A stretch of DNA of 64,000 bases from JBIQKZ01 sp044464765. GTDB lineage: Bacteria; Pseudomonadota; Gammaproteobacteria; Burkholderiales; Burkholderiaceae_B. The notes below the pieces were generated by a model. The model worked only from the letters and a program-made list of their open reading frames with translations, did no database searches and was not told the origin of the DNA. Below, in pieces: positions 25,143 to 34,002 of the stretch. Positions within the stretch are counted from its first letter, which is position 1. The number at the start of each line of letters is the position of its first letter. Location: NCBI GenBank assembly GCA_044464765.1, contig JBIQKZ010000019.1:1-64000 (forward strand). Direction: 5' to 3'. Both the position numbers and the translations under genes were made by a program.

Positions 25143-25925
25143 ATGCAATGGATATCTCTTGCCACCCCTTCGAATGTGCTGCCTCCGAACCCGATGACGA
25201 TGCGGGTGCAGTCCATTCCGCCCCGCCATCAATTTGCTGACCATTTTCATCATTGGAATCAGATGGTCTACGCGATTTCCGGTGTCCTCACCGTTGTTGC
25301 GGAAGGGCGTTCTTTTTTGATTTCACCGAATCAGGCTGCGTGGCTGCCAACGGGCAACGTGCACAGGGTCGGATCGCTTCTTGGTGCGGAGTTCCGAAGC
25401 GTATGGGTGCGTGACGACCTTGGCGACAGCCTTTTTTCAGGTGGAGTGGCAGTTTTTGCGGTTTCTCCGCTGTTGAAGGCACTCATTATTGAAGCGGCAG
25501 GGTTTGACGGAAAGCAGGATGCCGACGGTTATGGCGAGCGGGTTTTCCGATTGATTATCGATCAGTTATGCAGGGCGGATTCCGTTGCCAGTGCGCTTCC
25601 ATGGCCGGTAAGCGAAGGGCTGGCGAAACTGTGTCAAGAACTCTTTGAAAATCCGGCAGATCCGCGAGGCATCGAAGAGTGGGGCGCGGCTTTGGGCATG
25701 TCGGGCCGCACGCTTGCACGCCGTTTCCATGCCGAAACAGGAAGCTCCCTGCGTTCCTGGCGCCGCCGCCTCAGGCTGTTCAGGGCTATCGAGCTTCTGG
25801 AGAGCGGCATGGGGGTCACCAGAACGGCAATGGAGCTCGGATACCGTTCTGTATCGGCTTTCACGTATGCGTTCAGAACCGAGATGAAGTGCAGCCCCCG
25901 GGTTTATATGCGAGTAACCGATTAG
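25143..25925 (+). CDS. AraC-family regulator
   Basis: This 260-residue regulator has an N-terminal cupin sensor (HFHHWNQMVYAISGVLTV, AWLPTGNVHRV) and a C-terminal double HTH (about residues 165-260: EEWGAALGMSGRTLARRFHAETG, then ELGYRSVSAFTYAFRTEM and the closing SPRVY). It is divergent from the MFS pair across 82 bp and probably controls it. The ATG has no clear ribosome site. Convergent with ccmI, 46 bp away. Confidence 0.92.
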   Translation: MQWISLATPSNVLPPNPMTMRVQSIPPRHQFADHFHHWNQMVYAISGVLTVVAEGRSFLISPNQAAWLPTGNVHRVGSLLGAEFRSVWVRDDLGDSLFSGGVAVFAVSPLLKALIIEAAGFDGKQDADGYGERVFRLIIDQLCRADSVASALPWPVSEGLAKLCQELFENPADPRGIEEWGAALGMSGRTLARRFHAETGSSLRSWRRRLRLFRAIELLESGMGVTRTAMELGYRSVSAFTYAFRTEMKCSPRVYMRVTD

Positions 25926-25971
25926 TTGGGTTGAAAGCGATTTTCAAGCGAGTTCGAAGTATGCTGAGAGA

Positions 25972-26820
25972 TTATGGAGAGGCGTCATCAATACTCCGAC
26001 GAGCCATATCAATGCCAGTCAGTACCGCCTGGGCCGCTTCCGAATTAGCCGGGAGCTGTTCCAGTAATTGTTGCCAGTAGTCAATGGCCGCCTGATAATC
26101 GCCACGCTCGAATGCAGCCCTTCCTGCCAAGGTGAGAGCGAATGGTTCGCCGGGGTCGAGGGTAAGGGCGCGATTGAGTAGTCGCGTGGCTTCCTGGGTA
26201 AATCCGCTTGCGCTGCTGCGTGCGATTACTTCGGCATATTCCGCCAGGGAAAGCGGGTCCGTCTGGATGATGGGAGCAGCGTTGGAAAAAGCATGGGCTG
26301 CATCTGCATATCTTCCAAAGTATCGATAAGAGCGGCCCAACATCAGCCAGCCCTCGGGATTGTCCGGGTTTTCTGTCAGGCGCGCCTCTAGAGACTCCAC
26401 CATATTCTGCACATCAGCCTGAGTCATTGTGGCAGCATCGGGGGGTGGGGCGGGCAGCGTTGCGGCCGGGCTGCCAAGGTATGCGTACACCAGCAGGGCG
26501 GCCACAGGCAAGACGATGCACACTACCGCAGCTGTTCGTCGGCTGTTATGCGTGTCGATAGGGGGAGCCGAGCCAGGTATCGCCTCATCCAGAGCGCGGC
26601 GCTGCAACTCTTGCTTGGCCACGGCAAAATCGTGACCGGATAGTGTACGGTTTGCGACGTCTTCTTCCAATTCAGCCAGCTGATCGCGCAAAACCGTTGC
26701 GTTGACCGAGTGATGCCCGATCTCATCACCTTGGCCTGGGCCGCGCCAAAGGACGCGGCCGAGCCACAATGCCACCGTTGCGCAGAGCAACGACACAATG
26801 CCGGCGAAGAGCAAACTCAT
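25972..26820 (-). CDS. ccmI: Cytochrome c maturation protein CcmI
   Basis: This 282-residue protein has two membrane segments (residues 4-25 and about 95-115) with a cytosolic loop between, then a periplasmic TPR domain (about 135-275, LTENPDNPEGWLMLGRSY and later repeats). CcmI recruits apocytochrome c to the haem ligation complex with CcmF and CcmH. It overlaps ccmH by ATGA and is the last gene of the ccmABCDEFGHI operon. Confidence 0.9.
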   Translation of the reverse strand: MSLLFAGIVSLLCATVALWLGRVLWRGPGQGDEIGHHSVNATVLRDQLAELEEDVANRTLSGHDFAVAKQELQRRALDEAIPGSAPPIDTHNSRRTAAVVCIVLPVAALLVYAYLGSPAATLPAPPPDAATMTQADVQNMVESLEARLTENPDNPEGWLMLGRSYRYFGRYADAAHAFSNAAPIIQTDPLSLAEYAEVIARSSASGFTQEATRLLNRALTLDPGEPFALTLAGRAAFERGDYQAAIDYWQQLLEQLPANSEAAQAVLTGIDMARRSIDDASP

Positions 26821-27284
26821 GATGAATTACCTTTTGAATTAGCTTCGCTGGTGCTGCGCTGTAAAAGGGCGTCTGCCATGTTTTGTTCGTCATCGTCAAG
26901 CGGGTTAGGCGCGGCGTTTCTATTTCGGCGCCGCAGTGTCATAGCGAGCACCAGGAGTCCGCCCACCATAAGCAGCATGGGCCCTAGCCACAGAAAAAGC
27001 GTGGTAGCTTTCAGTGGTGGCCGATAAAGTATGAAGTCGCCATACCTTGCCACTAGGAAGTCCTGAATCTGAGCGTCTGATCGTCCCGCCTTGATCTGAT
27101 TACGAATCAGTTCCCGTATGTCCACCGCAAAGTCGGCGCGCGAGGCGGCAACCGATTCGTTCTGGCACACCAGGCAGCGCAACTCGGTGGCGATATCCAG
27201 CATGCGCGCCTCAACCGCGCTGTCGTTGCCCCAGGCGGGCTGGCAAACCAGTGCGCAAAGCAGCAACAGCCATATACGCCTCAT
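26817..27284 (-). CDS. ccmH: Cytochrome c maturation protein CcmH
   Basis: This 155-residue protein has a signal peptide (1-20), the redox motif LRCLVCQNES with C37 and C40, and a C-terminal membrane anchor (about 98-118). CcmH keeps apocytochrome c cysteines reduced for haem ligation. It is the short CcmH form, with CcmI as a separate gene. It overlaps ccmI by ATGA and ccmG by 4 bp. Confidence 0.93.
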   Translation of the reverse strand: MRRIWLLLLCALVCQPAWGNDSAVEARMLDIATELRCLVCQNESVAASRADFAVDIRELIRNQIKAGRSDAQIQDFLVARYGDFILYRPPLKATTLFLWLGPMLLMVGGLLVLAMTLRRRNRNAAPNPLDDDEQNMADALLQRSTSEANSKGNSS

Positions 27285-27805
27285 TTCTGCAGCTCCCGAA
27301 CCAGGGGCAGGATGGTGTCGCGTGCATCGCCGAAGCTGACCGCCCCGATATGCTTGTAGCGGATGACACCCTGTTTATCGATGACATACGTTTCCGGCAC
27401 GCCATAAACGCCATAGTCGATACCGACGACGCCTTCGGAATCTGTGATCACTGCTTCATAGGCATTGCCATGGCGCTGTAGCCAGGCGATTGCATCATCG
27501 GCTATATCCTTGTAGTTCAGGCCGACAATCGACAATCCGTGGGTGGTGGACAAATCGGTAATGACGGGGTGCTCTTCAAGGCAGGGCGGGCACCACGATG
27601 CCCAGACATTCAGCAGCCACACCTTGCCGTCCATGGATTGCGGCGAGAATGTTTCGTCCGGGGCTGCCAACTTGGGCAAACTAAAGACGGGCGCCGGTTT
27701 GCCGATAAGCGGAGAAGGCACTTCGCTGGGCTTCAACGTCAAGCCGATGGCCAATAAGCCTATCAGCAACAGTAGTCCGGTCAAAGGCCATAAAAAACGA
27801 TTCAT
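27281..27805 (-). CDS. ccmG: Thiol:disulfide oxidoreductase CcmG/DsbE
   Basis: This 174-residue periplasmic thioredoxin has an N-terminal membrane anchor (4-24) and the active site WASWCPPC (C72, C75), followed by GVYGVPETYVID with the cis-proline. It reduces apocytochrome c or CcmH and receives electrons from DsbD, whose gene is at 42798. It overlaps ccmF and ccmH by 4 bp each. Confidence 0.94.
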   Translation of the reverse strand: MNRFLWPLTGLLLLIGLLAIGLTLKPSEVPSPLIGKPAPVFSLPKLAAPDETFSPQSMDGKVWLLNVWASWCPPCLEEHPVITDLSTTHGLSIVGLNYKDIADDAIAWLQRHGNAYEAVITDSEGVVGIDYGVYGVPETYVIDKQGVIRYKHIGAVSFGDARDTILPLVRELQK

Positions 27806-29772
27806 GCGCCGGCTCCATGGGCCGCCGTGTCTGTTTGGCGCCGGCGGCGTTTAAGCCGGTAGCGGCGATCACTGATGGCCAGCAGCCCGCCAAGCGCCAT
27901 CAAGATACAGCCGATCCAGATCCAGTCGACAAACGGCTTGTAGTAGACCCGCACGCTCCATGACCCATCGCCCAGAGGTTCGCCCAGGGACACGTACACG
28001 TGCCGCAGGCCGTTGGCGTCAATGGCCGCTTCTGTCATCGGCATGTCCGACGAAAAGTAATCGCGTTTCTCGGGGTGGAGTGTGCGCAGGGTTTTGCCGT
28101 TCTTTGAAAGCAGCACGTCACCGATTTCCGCCGCGTAGTTGGGGCCTGTTGCCTTGGCGACCCCGCGGAACGTCAAGTCATAGCTTCCCGCCTGCACCGT
28201 AGCGCCGGGTTCCATGCGCAGGTCTTGTTCGGTTTCATAACCCATGACCAGCGTGACGCCCGTGACGAACACGGCGATGCCCATATGGGCCAGATGCATT
28301 CCCAGCCAACTGCGCGGCTGCTTCAGCGGACCGCTGCGGGTGGCGCGCACACGTTGCATCACGCCGATGGCCACCGACGCCGCGATCCAGGCCGCCAGGC
28401 CCAGTCCCAGCGCTATCAGCACAGACCACCGCCCCAGCAAGAGCGGTGCGCCGATGCCGACAAAAAGCGCTATCCACGCGGGATGCAGAAGCTGCTTCGT
28501 CAAGGCTGCGAACTTTGCCGATTTCCAGTTGGCTGCGGGCCCTATGGCCATGAGCAGCAGGGCGGGAACCATCAGCGGCACAAAAATGGCATTGAAGTAC
28601 GGGGGGCCGACCGAAATCTTGCCCAGGTTGAAGGCGTCGAGCAGCAGCGGATACAGGGTTCCGAGGGTCACGGCGCCGGCCGCCGCGGCCAGCAGCACAT
28701 TGTTCACCAGTAAGAGAGACTCGCGCGACACCAATGAGAATTGGCCCCCTGTGCTTACCTTGGGGGCTCGCAAGGCAAAGAGCATTAATGATGCGCCCAC
28801 CACGACAGCGAAAAGGATGAGCAGGAACACGCCTCGCCGGGGATCGGTGGCAAAAGCATGCACGGACGTCAGCACACCCGAGCGCACCAGAAAGGCCCCC
28901 AACAGGGAAAACGAGAACGTGCTGATCGCAAGGAGCACCGTCCAGTTCTTGAAACTGCCGCGTTTTTCCGTCACGGCCAAGGAGTGAATCAGGGCAGTGC
29001 CTACGAGCCAGGGGATGAAGGATGAGTTTTCCACCGGATCCCAGAACCACCATCCGCCCCATCCGAGCTCGTAATAGGCCCACCAGCTACCCAAGGCGAT
29101 GCCCAGTGTCAGGAACAGCCAGGCGGCCGTGGCCCAGGGTCGGGACCATCGCGCCCAGGCAGAATCCAGCTGCCCGGCCAGCAAGGCGGCCACGGCAAAT
29201 GCGAAAGCCACCGAGAACCCGACATACCCCATATACAGCAGTGGTGGATGAAGTATCAGGCCGATATCCTGCAGTAGCGGATTCAAGTCCATCCCCTCCA
29301 TGGCGGGAGGCATAAGCCGCTCGAACGGATTGGAGGTTGCCAGTACAAACAGCAGGAACCCGGCGGTGACCAAGCCCAGCACGCCCAGTACGCGCGCCAC
29401 CATGGCCTCGGGCAGTTGCCTTGAAAAAAAGCTTACAGCACAGGCCCATCCGGTTTGCATCAGCAGCCACAACAGCAGCGAGCCTTCGTGGCCGCCCCAT
29501 GTCGCGGCGATTCGATAGAACCAGGGCAGTTGGGAGTTGGAGTTCTGCGCCACGTAGAGAACTGAAAAGTCGTTGGCGAAGAACGACCCGCCGAGCGCAA
29601 TGAAGCTGATGGCCACCAATAGAAGCTGAGCGCGCGTGGCGGGACGCGCGAAGGCGATCCAGGCGGCATTGCCACGCGAGGCGCCCGCAAGGGCCAGGCT
29701 GGCCTGCGCCAGCGCCACGAATAGTGCAAGGATTAGTGAGAAATGTCCGATCTCGGGAAGCATGGCGATCAT
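27802..29772 (-). CDS. ccmF: Haem lyase subunit CcmF
   Basis: This 656-residue membrane protein has about 15 membrane segments and the WWD haem-binding domain GWGGWWFWDPVENSSFIPW (about residues 237-255). It forms the haem-ligation complex with CcmH and CcmI. Length is normal for the family. It overlaps ccmE and ccmG by 4 bp, as expected in this operon. Confidence 0.95.
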   Translation of the reverse strand: MIAMLPEIGHFSLILALFVALAQASLALAGASRGNAAWIAFARPATRAQLLLVAISFIALGGSFFANDFSVLYVAQNSNSQLPWFYRIAATWGGHEGSLLLWLLMQTGWACAVSFFSRQLPEAMVARVLGVLGLVTAGFLLFVLATSNPFERLMPPAMEGMDLNPLLQDIGLILHPPLLYMGYVGFSVAFAFAVAALLAGQLDSAWARWSRPWATAAWLFLTLGIALGSWWAYYELGWGGWWFWDPVENSSFIPWLVGTALIHSLAVTEKRGSFKNWTVLLAISTFSFSLLGAFLVRSGVLTSVHAFATDPRRGVFLLILFAVVVGASLMLFALRAPKVSTGGQFSLVSRESLLLVNNVLLAAAAGAVTLGTLYPLLLDAFNLGKISVGPPYFNAIFVPLMVPALLLMAIGPAANWKSAKFAALTKQLLHPAWIALFVGIGAPLLLGRWSVLIALGLGLAAWIAASVAIGVMQRVRATRSGPLKQPRSWLGMHLAHMGIAVFVTGVTLVMGYETEQDLRMEPGATVQAGSYDLTFRGVAKATGPNYAAEIGDVLLSKNGKTLRTLHPEKRDYFSSDMPMTEAAIDANGLRHVYVSLGEPLGDGSWSVRVYYKPFVDWIWIGCILMALGGLLAISDRRYRLKRRRRQTDTAAHGAGA

Positions 29773-30209
29773 AGCCTCCCTGCATTGGTGGCTTTCTCGG
29801 CTTCGTTCAAGGCGTGCTGGGCTTCGGGAGGCATGTAGTTTTCATCGTGCTTTGCCAGTACCTCCTGGGCCAGAAACCGGCCGCCTGACTCAAGCCTGCC
29901 TTGTGCCACTACGCCCTTGCCTTCGCTGAATAGGTCAGGGAGTATGCCCGTGTAGCTGACGGGTACCGTCTTGGCGTTGTCGGTCACGACGAACTGCACT
30001 GTCAGGCCGTCACGTCGTACGCTGCCCGCTTGCACGATCCCCCCGACGCGGAAGAGGCGTTCCTGAGGAGCCTCGCCCGCATTGACCTGCGTAGGAGTAA
30101 AGAAGAACACAAGATTATTCTGGAATGCATTGAGGACGAGCGCCGTCGCAATGGCGATGGCGGCCAGCCCGCCTCCAATAAGTAGGATGCGTTGATGGCG
30201 CTTCTTCAT
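29769..30209 (-). CDS. ccmE: Haem chaperone CcmE
   Basis: This 146-residue protein has one membrane anchor (8-28) and a periplasmic OB-fold. The covalent haem histidine is H121 in LAKHDENYMPPE, with Y125 as axial ligand, in the usual HxxxY form. It carries haem from CcmC to CcmF. It overlaps ccmF and ccmD by 4 bp. Confidence 0.95.
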   Translation of the reverse strand: MKKRHQRILLIGGGLAAIAIATALVLNAFQNNLVFFFTPTQVNAGEAPQERLFRVGGIVQAGSVRRDGLTVQFVVTDNAKTVPVSYTGILPDLFSEGKGVVAQGRLESGGRFLAQEVLAKHDENYMPPEAQHALNEAEKATNAGRL

Positions 30210-30388
30210 TGGACTGTCTCTTTTCGCATGCGCTGCTCGCGAACTGCTTGCAGCAGCGCTGATCTACGGCGCCGTCCAAGAAGCATCTGTTCGACGCACA
30301 CAGCGATGATGGACATTCCCATGGCACCCCATACGTATGCACCATAGCCGCCCATGGCCAGGAATTCAGTTGGACTTGACCATGTCAT
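30206..30388 (-). CDS. ccmD: Haem exporter protein CcmD
   Basis: This 60-residue protein has one membrane helix (about residues 14-35, GYGAYVWGAMGMSIIAVCVE) followed by a basic tail (RRRR at 39-42). CcmD helps release holo-CcmE from the CcmABC complex. The ATG at 30388 overlaps the ccmC stop by ATGA. A longer frame runs upstream but belongs to another reading of ccmC. Confidence 0.92.
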   Translation of the reverse strand: MTWSSPTEFLAMGGYGAYVWGAMGMSIIAVCVEQMLLGRRRRSALLQAVREQRMRKETVQ

Positions 30389-31122
30389 TCTTTCATCTCC
30401 TTCAATTCGTTCAGCCACCCGGCATGGCGCTCGCGCTCCAGAATGATGCAGCGCATACGTCTTAGTGCGGCGGCGATGGTATACGCCCATGCGGCCAGGG
30501 CCATGAGCAGCATGCCGGCCAGCATGAGCGTTGCCATGGACGGGGCGCGTGTCAGCGAGACTGAGGCCCCCTGATGCAAGGTGCTCCACCACTGGACCGA
30601 GAAATAGATAATCGGAATGTTCACTACGCCGACGAGAGCCAGCACGGCAGCGGCCTTGTCGCCGCGCCGAGGGTCGTCCACGGCCGACTGGAGCGCAATG
30701 AAGGCCATGTACAAGAAGAACAGAATCAGCTCTGAGGTCAGGCGCGCATCCCACACCCACCAGGCTCCCCACATTGGCTTGCCCCACAAGGCGCCGGTCC
30801 ATAGGGAGAGAAAGGTGAACATGGCGCCGGTGGGCGCCAGGGCCGATGCCATCATGGCCGAGAGGCGGCTGTTGAAAACCAGCCCCACTGCGGCCCAGAA
30901 AGCCATCACCAAATAGATGAACATCGACATCCATGAGGCGGGCACATGCACGAAGATAATGCGGTATCCCTCGCCTTGCTGGGCGTCGGTGGGCGCCATG
31001 AAGAAACCTGCGTATAACCCCGCCGCTGTCAACAGGACGGCGGCTGTGCCAAACCACGGGATCAGGCGTCCGGCAAGCGGATAAAACGTTCTTGGCGATG
31101 CATATTTGAACCAGTTGATCAT
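30385..31122 (-). CDS. ccmC: Haem exporter CcmC
   Basis: This 245-residue membrane protein has six membrane helices and the WWD-type haem motif WGAWWVWDARLTSELILFF (about 125-143), flanked by conserved histidines (IIFVHVPASW and STLHQGAS). It attaches haem to CcmE. The start at 31122 gives the family opening MINWFKYASP; a longer TTG-initiated form (31146) overlaps ccmB and lacks a better ribosome site. Confidence 0.92.
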   Translation of the reverse strand: MINWFKYASPRTFYPLAGRLIPWFGTAAVLLTAAGLYAGFFMAPTDAQQGEGYRIIFVHVPASWMSMFIYLVMAFWAAVGLVFNSRLSAMMASALAPTGAMFTFLSLWTGALWGKPMWGAWWVWDARLTSELILFFLYMAFIALQSAVDDPRRGDKAAAVLALVGVVNIPIIYFSVQWWSTLHQGASVSLTRAPSMATLMLAGMLLMALAAWAYTIAAALRRMRCIILERERHAGWLNELKEMKE

Positions 31123-31132
31123 CTGCTTTTCA

Positions 31133-31816
31133 TTACTCCAGCGCAATCTTCAGCGCGGCAGCCGTCGCCCAAGGGGCAAAAAACGCGGCCAGCACCAACA
31201 TCGCTCCCAGCAGCGAAATATTCGCGCCTGTGCGTGCCCCGCCGGTGGCGACGTCAACAGCGGCCGTGCCAAAAATCAACACAGGTACGTAAAGCGGCAA
31301 AATCAGCAGTGTCAGCAGCACGCTGTTGCTGCGCAAGCCCAATGTCAGGCTGGCTCCAATCGCTCCAAGCAGGCTCAGCACCGGGGTGCCGAGCAATAAC
31401 GAGGCTGTCAGCGCATATAGAGATGAAGGCGGCAGGCCGAATTGCAGTGCCAAAAATGGCGCCAGCAATGTCAGCGGCAGGCCGGTCAATAGCCAGTACG
31501 CGATGACTTTGCCCAATATCAATACGCCTAACGGAGCGGAGGACAGGAGCAGTTGCTCCAGGGTCCCGTCCAGATAATCCCGTTCAAACAGGCGATTCAA
31601 CGAGATCAAGGTGGCCAGCAATGCGGCAATCCACAAAATGCCGGGTGCAATCTGTCTGAGCATGTCTCGTTCTGCGCCAACGCCCAATGGAATCAAGCTA
31701 ACCACGATGACAAAGAATGAAAGCGAAGTCAGGACTTCGGACTTGCAACGCATGGCGACTTTTAAATCATGTTTGATCACTCCATGGAAAGAAGCCAGCC
31801 CGAGGGGTGCACTCAT
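31133..31816 (-). CDS. ccmB: Haem exporter CcmB
   Basis: This 227-residue protein has six membrane segments and is the ABC-type permease partner of CcmA. Conserved phrases include ERDYLDGTLEQLLLSSAPL and GLRSNSVLLTLLILPLYVPVLIFG. It overlaps ccmA by 4 bp and precedes ccmC. Confidence 0.93.
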   Translation of the reverse strand: MSAPLGLASFHGVIKHDLKVAMRCKSEVLTSLSFFVIVVSLIPLGVGAERDMLRQIAPGILWIAALLATLISLNRLFERDYLDGTLEQLLLSSAPLGVLILGKVIAYWLLTGLPLTLLAPFLALQFGLPPSSLYALTASLLLGTPVLSLLGAIGASLTLGLRSNSVLLTLLILPLYVPVLIFGTAAVDVATGGARTGANISLLGAMLVLAAFFAPWATAAALKIALE

Positions 31817-32433
31817 GTGCTTATCCGCATGTGATGCGTTGCATGCTTCAGTTTCATCTCATGATGCGTTGTGACGGCGGCTATGCCACCACGGCACAGG
31901 TGCCGATCTATCGTTTCCGTCACCCATTGGGTGGCTTTGCTGTCCAAGGCGGTCAAAGGTTCGTCCAATACCCACAAAGGGCGTTTTTGCAGTATTAATC
32001 TGGCCAGGTTCACTCGACGCTTCTGTCCTTGAGACAAGAGCCGCGTTGGGAGATTTTCCTTGCCTTGCAATCCCACCTGATGTAATGCCGTTTGTATCGC
32101 ACTTGCGCTGGACGTTTCATTCGCCAGGGTCAAGGCAAACTTCAGATTTTCCTCTGCATTAAGCTCTTCCTTCAATCCTGATAGGTGGCCCGCGTAAATG
32201 AGCCGACATCGGTATTCTTCATCCAAAGGCTTGATCTTGCGCCCATGCCAGTACAGTGCGCCGGCAGCGGGGGCTGCCAGCCCCACAAGCACGCGGAGCA
32301 AACTCGTTTTTCCACTACCGTTGTCGCCATGAATCACCAGGCATTCGCCGGCCTTGAGATGAAAGTTCAGGCCATTGAACAAACTGCGATCACCGCGTAC
32401 ACATTCTAGGTTGAGAGCTTTGAGCAACTTCAC
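31813..32433 (-). CDS. ccmA: ABC ATPase CcmA
   Basis: This 206-residue ATPase has Walker A GDNGSGKTSLLR (about 35-46), signature LSQGQKRRVNLARL (about 134-147) and Walker B VLDEPLTALD (about 154-163). It powers release of holo-CcmE with CcmB. The start codon is GTG; an AGAGG ribosome site sits almost on it, so a TTG two codons downstream is an alternative start. First gene of the nine-gene ccm operon; 238 bp separate it from trxB and probably hold its promoter. Confidence 0.93.
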   Translation of the reverse strand: MKLLKALNLECVRGDRSLFNGLNFHLKAGECLVIHGDNGSGKTSLLRVLVGLAAPAAGALYWHGRKIKPLDEEYRCRLIYAGHLSGLKEELNAEENLKFALTLANETSSASAIQTALHQVGLQGKENLPTRLLSQGQKRRVNLARLILQKRPLWVLDEPLTALDSKATQWVTETIDRHLCRGGIAAVTTHHEMKLKHATHHMRIST

Positions 32434-32671
32434 CTCTATTTAAGGAACTACTGCCAATCGAGAGAAGCGCAGATTGCATGGGTTGATTCACTCACGCTGC
32501 TGGGCGCATTCGTATGGGCAATGACGTGCCCGATTGGGCCAATCATTACGCACGATACGTCAGTGCGATTAAGCCAGCGTTAAGGGCGCAGTGGCCGTAT
32601 CTAATTCGGGTTTTAGCTTTTGGGCCGCTTCGAATTGACAGAGGCTGTCTGGCGGGCTTTTATTCGCGGAG

Positions 32672-33625
32672 TCACGCGAAAGGTGGCTGATCCAGAAACC
32701 GTTCAGCGTCTAGCGCCGCCATGCAGCCGAATCCGGCGGACGTGATGGCTTGACGGTAATGTTGATCGGTCACATCTCCAGCGGCGAACACCCCTTCCAC
32801 CGACGTCTGTGTCACATTTCCGCCGAGTCCAGAATTGATTTCCAGGTAGCCGTTGTTCATGGCTAACTGGCCCTCGAATAGCGCGGTATTAGGATGATGG
32901 CCGATAGCCACGAAGAAACCCTGTGCATCGATGTCGCGAGTGCCGCCATCGAATACCGACTTGATTCGCACGCCGGTAACGCCCGTATCGTTGCCCAGCA
33001 CTTTATCAATGGTGTGATGCCAGACGGTCTCAATCTTTCCCATGTCAGCTTTCTCGAACAGCTTATTCTGAATGATCTTCTCGGCGCGTAAGGTATCGCG
33101 ACGATGGATTAGATAGACCTTGCGGGCAATATTGGACAGATATAGTGCTTCCTCGACTGCCGTGTTGCCGCCGCCGACCACTACCACGTCCTGCTCCCTG
33201 TAGAAGAAGCCGTCGCAGGTGGCACAGGCTGACACGCCGCGTCCCATAAATTTTTTCTCTGACTCAAGACCCAGGTACTTAGCTGTTGCGCCCGTCGCGA
33301 TGATGAGGGCGTCACAAGTGTACTCGCCACTGTCACCGACAAGCTTAAAGGGGCGTCGCGACAGGTCGCTGGTGTGGATATGATCGAACACCACTTCCGT
33401 ATCAAAGCGCTCGGCATGCGCCTGCATGCGGCTCATCAACTCCGGCCCCACCAAGCCGTCTGCATCGCCAGGCCAATTATCGACCTCTGTAGTAGTCATC
33501 AATTGACCACCTTGCTGCAAGCCAGTAATGACCATGGGCCTAAGATTGGCTCGTGCAGCATAGACGGCGGCGGTCCATCCCGCTGGACCTGAACCAAGGA
33601 TAATGAGTGAACGGTGCGTGCTCAT
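32672..33625 (-). CDS. trxB: Thioredoxin reductase
   Basis: This 317-residue flavoprotein has the FAD site LGSGPAGWTAAVYAARA (about 10-26), the redox site ACATCDG (C134, C137), the NADPH site VGGGNTAVEEALY and the C-terminal GVFAAGDV motif. It reduces thioredoxin with NADPH in the cytosol. It lies 4 bp after trxA, so the pair forms an operon. Electrons can flow from TrxA into DsbD encoded at 42798. Confidence 0.95.
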   Translation of the reverse strand: MSTHRSLIILGSGPAGWTAAVYAARANLRPMVITGLQQGGQLMTTTEVDNWPGDADGLVGPELMSRMQAHAERFDTEVVFDHIHTSDLSRRPFKLVGDSGEYTCDALIIATGATAKYLGLESEKKFMGRGVSACATCDGFFYREQDVVVVGGGNTAVEEALYLSNIARKVYLIHRRDTLRAEKIIQNKLFEKADMGKIETVWHHTIDKVLGNDTGVTGVRIKSVFDGGTRDIDAQGFFVAIGHHPNTALFEGQLAMNNGYLEINSGLGGNVTQTSVEGVFAAGDVTDQHYRQAITSAGFGCMAALDAERFLDQPPFA

Positions 33626-33629
33626 TCGA

Positions 33630-33947
33630 TCACTCCAAGTGTTGCTTGACGAAGTTGTTCAATTGCACCTTTCCAATCGCTCCTACCGTTCTGTCAACGA
33701 GCGAACCATTCTTGAATACCAGCACTGCAGGTATGCTCTGAACCTCGAAGCGATGCGCCAATTCTGGTGCGTGATCAACGTTGATCTCGCCGAATTGGGC
33801 GTCTTCAGCCATGTCACTGGCGGATTGCTTGAATGTGGGTGACATAGCCCGACACGGTCCACACCATTCAGCCCAGAAGCGTACAACGTGTACGCCGGAT
33901 AGGCCTATGGCAGTGTCAAAATTTTCGGAGGTGAGTTCTTTGATCAT
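33630..33947 (-). CDS. trxA: Thioredoxin
   Basis: This 105-residue thioredoxin has active site WAEWCGPC (C29, C32) and cis-proline in SIPAVLVF. The ATG at 33947 gives the standard thioredoxin length; a longer frame adds 16 unusual residues. It is 55 bp downstream of the copper ATPase and 4 bp upstream of trxB. It can feed electrons to DsbD in the inner membrane. Confidence 0.95.
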   Translation of the reverse strand: MIKELTSENFDTAIGLSGVHVVRFWAEWCGPCRAMSPTFKQSASDMAEDAQFGEINVDHAPELAHRFEVQSIPAVLVFKNGSLVDRTVGAIGKVQLNNFVKQHLE

Positions 33948-34002
33948 GAATAAGTTTCCAAGCGAGAGGGATAAAGGTTTGGCGGTGCGGTTCAATGAGC
34001 GG

